Source: Pseudomonas maumuensis
Lineage (GTDB): Bacteria > Pseudomonadota > Gammaproteobacteria > Pseudomonadales > Pseudomonadaceae
Assembly (NCBI RefSeq): GCF_019139675.1
Contig: NZ_CP077077.1
Span: forward strand, 992,001 to 1,056,000
Length of the DNA: 64,000 nt
Direction of reading: 5' to 3'
The notes under the pieces are model-generated. The model did no database searches. It was not told the DNA's origin and saw only the letters and a list, made by a program, of their open reading frames with translations. Of this stretch, positions 63,842 to 64,000 are shown in pieces; position 1 is the stretch's first letter, and every line of letters begins with the position of its first letter. Both the position numbers and the translations under genes were made by a program.

Positions 63842-64000
63842 ATGGCCCTACTGCAGATCGCCGAACCCGGTCAGAGCCCTCAACCGCACCAGCGCCGCCT
63901 GGCGGTGGGTATCGACCTGGGCACCACCAATTCTCTCGTCGCCGCCGTGCGCAGCGGGCGCAGTGAACCGCTGCCCGATGCTCAGGGTCGGGTCATCTTG
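63842..64000 (+). CDS. hscA: Fe-S chaperone HscA (5' part, cut by window edge)
   Basis: The first 53 codons of the Hsp70-type chaperone for IscU are present. [20 protein letters not shown] is the N-terminal phosphate-1 ATP-binding motif of DnaK-like proteins. ATG 63842 gives [17 protein letters not shown]. The rest lies beyond the window. Confidence 0.95.
   Translation, partial: MALLQIAEPGQSPQPHQRRLAVGIDLGTTNSLVAAVRSGRSEPLPDAQGRVIL

Overview
The window is a 64-kb piece of a Pseudomonas chromosome, most likely from the P. putida group. The evidence is the high GC content, the fecIRA and divergent iron-signalling genes, a complete twelve-gene alginate operon in the order D-8-44-K-E-G-X-L-I-J-F-A, the suhB-trmJ-cysE-isc and queA-tgt-yajC-secDF blocks, and many copies of the REP palindrome (core GCCGGCAAGCCGGCTCCCAC) typical of this group. 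Species assignment is inference from gene order and sequence style. Both ends cut through chromosome; only hscA is truncated, at the right edge.

Positions 1-11.2 kb hold two cell-surface signalling systems for iron, placed head to head. fecI-fecR-fecA (ferric citrate) reads left. A second set (DUF3649, PepSY, DUF3325, ECF sigma, FecR-like anti-sigma, TonB-dependent siderophore receptor) reads right. One Fur-like box lies between them. An AraC regulator converges on the second receptor. A DMT exporter follows, then a three-gene lower-GC gtr operon (glucosyltransferase, GtrA flippase, GtrB bactoprenol glucosyltransferase) expected to decorate O-antigen, then a 2-hydroxyacid dehydrogenase.

Positions 16.3-30.7 kb are an efflux region. 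It has a LysR gene divergent from an outer-membrane factor/FUSC/DUF1656/HlyD system, a PrlF-YhaV toxin-antitoxin pair with two tandem operators, a universal stress protein, a second LysR gene and an EmrB-EmrA-outer-membrane-factor operon. The second LysR gene and the Emr operon carry the same 17-bp palindrome upstream. A short-chain dehydrogenase and a small membrane protein follow.

Positions 30.9-47.1 kb are the alginate operon on the minus strand, read from a 790-bp regulatory region upstream of algD. REP pairs interrupt it twice: once between algI and algL, and once inside the first codons of algK, where the reading frame stays open. Upstream are yaaA, a deacetylase-fold protein that appears to lack its metal ligands, a bestrophin-like channel, an unrecognised lower-GC membrane protein and tRNA-Leu(CAA).

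Positions 51.9-64 kb are conserved housekeeping genes: queA-tgt (queuosine), yajC-secD-secF (Sec translocation), a glycine-zipper protein, suhB, trmJ, cysE, and the isc iron-sulfur operon from iscR to the start of hscA, with an IscR-type site overlapping the iscR promoter.
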